From Acidobacteria bacterium AH-259-G07 (GTDB taxonomy: Bacteria; Acidobacteriota; UBA6911; RPQK01; JADFOI01), in assembly GCA_027717925.1 (NCBI GenBank), contig JALLON010000075.1, forward strand, positions 1 through 10,297: DNA of 10,297 nucleotides, in the 5' to 3' direction. A program made the translations under genes and the position numbers. The notes beneath the pieces were generated by a model. That model was not told the origin of the DNA, did no database searches, and saw nothing but the letters and a program-made list of their open reading frames with translations. Below, one piece after another: positions 7,901 through 10,297 of the stretch (position 1 is its first letter; the number at the start of each line of letters is the position of its first letter).

Positions 7901-10297
7901 GAAGTGCCCATCCAAGAAAAGCACGTTCCGAACTTCTTCTTAAGTGCCTTGATGGTCAGTGATGGCCAGATTTTCATGGACATTAAGGAGGTCATCGTTC
8001 CTCCGGTGGAACATTTTCTCCAAGTCGAAATTCAGACAGACAAAGAAGAGTACGAGCCGCGCCAAAAGGGCAAGATCACCATCCTAACAACCGATCGCCA
8101 CGGTAATCCTGTATCAGCCGAAGTGGCCGTGGGAATGGTGGACGAATCAGTTTACGCGATCCAGGCCGAATATGCTTCCGATCCCCGGCAGTTCTTTTTC
8201 GGGAGAAAGCACCAGCGCTGGGTTCAAACGAGCAGCTCCTTTCAACAAAGGAGTTATGCGCGGCTGGTGAAAGGACCAGAAGACAGTCTAATTGACGTAC
8301 GCGTTCAGCAGGGACGAGATGACGCCGTTGCAAGAGAAGCAGTGGGAGGGGCTCGCCTCAAAGCAGCAGATGCACTCTATGCCCCCGATGGTTTGGCTAG
8401 AGGGGAGGCACGACAGTCGAAAGAAGTCGGTGCATTCTTCTCGGAAGCAGCTCCTGGCGGGCAGACTGGGAGCGAGCCCACAGTACAAGTCCGGAGCGAT
8501 TTTCGCGCCACCGCTTTCTGGCGTTCACATGTCCTTACCGGTTCGGACGGGAAGGCTGTCCTGAGCATGAAATTTCCCGACTCACTCACCACCTGGCGCA
8601 CCACGGTGCGTGCGGTTGGAAAGGACAGTGTAGTTGGCTTGGCCACATCCAGTGTGCGTACCAACCAGCCGCTGATCGTGCGTTTACAGGCCCCTCGCTT
8701 CTTTGTAGTCGGCGACAAGGTCACGCTCTCGGCCGTGATCAATAACAACACCGAAAAGCCCCTGGAAACCCGGGCCCGGTTGGAGGCCGATGGACTTCGC
8801 ATCCTGGGTTTACTGCGAAACGGGCGGATCGTCAATGACCAGACAGGATCTCTTCGGGTAGAGGCCGGAGGCCAAAATCGCCTGAACTGGATTGCCTTGG
8901 TCCAGGAAGCAGGGCGCGCCCGGCTCAGTGTCATAGCGCGCGCCGACCAACATGCCGATGCGATGGAGAAGAGCTACCTCGTGCACGAACACGGGATTGA
9001 GAAGTTCATCTCGCGAGCGGGTAAGATGCGCTCGCCCGACTTGACCGTCCGTCTAAACCTCCCCTCGCAGCGCAAGGCAGGGAGTACGGATGTGACCGTT
9101 CAGTTGACACCCAGTTTGGCTGTGACGATGCTCGACGCTCTTCCTTACCTGATCGACTATCCTTATGGGTGCACCGAGCAGACAATGAGCCGTTTTCTGC
9201 CTGCTGCCATCACCACCCGAACCTTACAGGATCTGGGACTGGAACGAGACACAATCCTCAGCAGAACGTTCGGCGGAATTGTCCAGGAGCACGCCTTAAA
9301 AACTCATCCCGGGGGGTCAAAAGACCTCCGTAAGTTGGACGAAATGATCCAACAAGGACTCAAACGACTCTACGATTTCCAGCACCCGGATGGGGGCTGG
9401 GGCTGGTGGAAAGAGGGCGAAAGCGATCACTTCATGACCGCCTATGTCGTTTGGGGTTTGACATTGACACAAGAGGCTGGAATCGAGGTCAAACCGGATG
9501 TACTCAGAGGGGCCGTAGAGTACCTTGACAGGGAGATTGTGGAGGCCGAAAACATGTACGATTTACAGGCCTGGATGCTGCACGCCCTGTCCGCCTCTCA
9601 CAAATCGATTCGAACGGGCACACCAAGCCGCTTCCAAGTGAGGGCCTTTGATAATCTGTGGCGCCACCGCGATCGTCTTAACGCCTATACACGCTCGCTG
9701 CTGGCACTGAGTGCTCACCATTATGGCTATGGTGAACGCGCCGGAATATTGGTTCGGAATCTTGAAAATGGAGTGAAGATAGACCGCTCTCCACAAAGCT
9801 CGGTGCTGATGCCGCAGCAAAGGCAATTAGATCAAGAAAGCATGTCCACCGCGCATTGGGGGGGAGACGGGATCTATTGGCGCTGGTCTGAAGGCGGAGT
9901 AGAAGGCACGGCTTTTGCCCTTAAGGCCATTCTGACGATTGACCCTGAAAACAAACTGATCGAACCCGTGACCAATTGGCTCGTCAAAAACCGCCGCGGA
10001 GCCCAGTGGAGTAACACCCGCGACACCGCCATCGTGATTCTGGCCCTGAATGACTACCTGCGCAAGAGCGGGGAGTTAGAAACCGATGTCGAGTACGAAC
10101 TGCGTGTGAATGACCAGCTCATTGCCAGCAGAAGAGTTACACCAGAGGATGTCCTCAGAGCTCCCAGCCAATTCAGGATTGATCCGGAGTTGATCCAGAA
10201 CGGAGCAAACCAGATTCGAATCTTGAAAACATCTGGCCGATCTTCTCTCTACTTTGCCGTACAGGCCAAATTTTTTAGCCTTGAGGAGCCCGTTTCA
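4994..10297 (+). CDS. Secreted bacterial alpha-2-macroglobulin with intact thioester (3' end outside window)
   Basis: The frame is open for 1768 codons to the right edge with no stop, so the C-terminus is missing. Alpha-2-macroglobulins are protease traps: cleavage of a bait region triggers a conformational change and an internal Cys-Gln thioester binds the attacker. Residues 1-19 are a Sec signal peptide (lumen side ends LSSA) without a lipobox cysteine, so the product should be free in the periplasm or secreted. Residues about 25-305 are helical, with TPR-like stretches (AERLYAEGSYRRAHELYVKA; another near 277-305). Beta-rich macroglobulin domains start near 310. The MG2 signature TDRPAYRPGEEVHWK is at 521-535 and EEYKLPEF at 616-623. 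AEVAVGMVDESVYAI (1042-1056) precedes a probable bait region (about 1057-1165). VRSDFRATAFW opens the next part, with FPDSLTTWRTTVRAV from 1194. The thioester motif is YPYGCTEQ with Cys1393 and Gln1396, and its helical domain includes DGGWGWW and TAYVV. RGAQWSNTRDTA near 1670 is also conserved. The family call is very sure; target proteases are unknown. Confidence 0.95.
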   Translation, partial: MKALVPFLSLFILFGLSSAQLPGADYEGLKEQAERLYAEGSYRRAHELYVKADELDLPEAEARWVDFRLTDTQWRAQAATQTSDSTEFEEARRQLEALIGQARRPEHHDRVWAEAQQSLGDFWWLRRDSRNWGAAWTHYQQALNWWADSKDMETARRRYLEIVWTISEPGWRDSHYYYGAFGNILPLQILENVLKIAQGDHGKARAHYLMAMTLRNQGDWAQKQRVSREFEAALQGGATSDWYDDSLFHYAHWMASTGRITFDENNHWVQQPDYVKALELFRRLVEQYSKGETRYYDEGKRQISEITSPNLSVAVSNIFLPDSEIQFQLNWRNVKKIDFSLYEVDLTRDVRFRGSNGGWLDSISPMQQALFKSWSKETGDQGDHKPGAQILRIWEKLPVGAYLLVASGNGKTARDLVLVTDTSLVLKTQGTQALVYYCNALEGSPITNARVHLWQYSNQAGRWQDWVLDTNQEGIAVFELEVTSAGRQVFAFAALDERQAFGIGHTPYYSRDHQWRIYAFTDRPAYRPGEEVHWKIVARKDKDFRLFTPSEQRVEFEITDPRGATVKKSEVTLNAFGSAWGSFELTDTMPLGEYSIRFWDEDRKHSIGSARMFRLEEYKLPEFKISVQTLKENGKQKVFRLGESVEVSLQVDYYFGAPVSGAEVDLLIYQRPFHHWWRPKRDFPWLYQESSFDRSHQYGSWRGQVVRREKIKTDADGKALFSFDTPANSNQDQEYEIEARVRDSSRREVIGRSILRVTRQPYFAYLHPRHNLYRPQDTVEIRIKALDGNNQPVQVQGTVKVQRSFWVEIWLNPNGREVKGERLRKLQSELPIFPPPGSSGRSWRLKYRGYQHEEILTRSVKTDGRGETQFRFSPQHEGYYRILWASHDERSGPIGAETTVWVVTNRTTELGYRHGGLEIVLDKDTFRVGQKAPVMLTISTGNRYILFSLEAEDLYSYQLVHVTGTAKLLEVPIQEKHVPNFFLSALMVSDGQIFMDIKEVIVPPVEHFLQVEIQTDKEEYEPRQKGKITILTTDRHGNPVSAEVAVGMVDESVYAIQAEYASDPRQFFFGRKHQRWVQTSSSFQQRSYARLVKGPEDSLIDVRVQQGRDDAVAREAVGGARLKAADALYAPDGLARGEARQSKEVGAFFSEAAPGGQTGSEPTVQVRSDFRATAFWRSHVLTGSDGKAVLSMKFPDSLTTWRTTVRAVGKDSVVGLATSSVRTNQPLIVRLQAPRFFVVGDKVTLSAVINNNTEKPLETRARLEADGLRILGLLRNGRIVNDQTGSLRVEAGGQNRLNWIALVQEAGRARLSVIARADQHADAMEKSYLVHEHGIEKFISRAGKMRSPDLTVRLNLPSQRKAGSTDVTVQLTPSLAVTMLDALPYLIDYPYGCTEQTMSRFLPAAITTRTLQDLGLERDTILSRTFGGIVQEHALKTHPGGSKDLRKLDEMIQQGLKRLYDFQHPDGGWGWWKEGESDHFMTAYVVWGLTLTQEAGIEVKPDVLRGAVEYLDREIVEAENMYDLQAWMLHALSASHKSIRTGTPSRFQVRAFDNLWRHRDRLNAYTRSLLALSAHHYGYGERAGILVRNLENGVKIDRSPQSSVLMPQQRQLDQESMSTAHWGGDGIYWRWSEGGVEGTAFALKAILTIDPENKLIEPVTNWLVKNRRGAQWSNTRDTAIVILALNDYLRKSGELETDVEYELRVNDQLIASRRVTPEDVLRAPSQFRIDPELIQNGANQIRILKTSGRSSLYFAVQAKFFSLEEPVS

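Noticed and set aside
8377..8934. A 185-codon open frame on the - strand and a shorter + frame at 8292-8564
   Set aside because: Both overlap the bait-like and following conserved region of the macroglobulin. Their products are Arg/Ser-rich and resemble nothing I know.

Overview
The window contains the end of one gene and a three-gene cluster, all on the + strand. The source is probably a Gram-negative bacterium with a periplasm: it encodes an RND-type efflux pump, an ECF sigma factor paired with a membrane-spanning anti-sigma-like protein, and a very large exported alpha-2-macroglobulin. Base composition is moderately GC-rich. Similar VWA and macroglobulin proteins are familiar from Acidobacteriota, Planctomycetota and related soil or water lineages. 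I favour an Acidobacteriota-like source, but this is an inference from general familiarity and no marker gene is present to fix it.

Region 1 (1-1755) is the C-terminal part of an inner-membrane RND efflux permease resembling the CusA/CzcA heavy-metal group; its N-terminal part lies outside the window. Region 2 (1756-2117) is 362 bases without a convincing gene. It separates the pump from the next operon and probably holds that operon's promoter, for which only a weak candidate can be seen.

Region 3 (2118 to the window end) looks like one transcription unit. It starts with a 180-residue ECF sigma factor. Its stop overlaps, in an ATGA, the start of a 757-residue protein that joins a cytoplasmic anti-sigma-like N-terminus, one transmembrane helix, a long charged linker and a periplasmic von Willebrand A module with a complete MIDAS metal site and a YfbK-type C-terminal domain. 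After 63 bases and a good ribosome binding site comes an open frame of at least 1768 codons that runs off the right edge. It encodes a secreted bacterial alpha-2-macroglobulin with a helical, TPR-like N-terminus, the MG2 signature, a basic bait-like segment and an intact CTEQ thioester motif. I translated this frame codon by codon and found no stop or frameshift.

The attractive hypothesis is a surface-surveillance circuit. The VWA/anti-sigma protein would sense something in the periplasm or envelope and control the ECF sigma factor, and the macroglobulin would be the effector, a covalent protease trap, or possibly the partner of the VWA domain. Each family is known. I do not know of a description of this exact sigma / anti-sigma-VWA / macroglobulin combination, and its novelty would have to be tested by a neighbourhood search.
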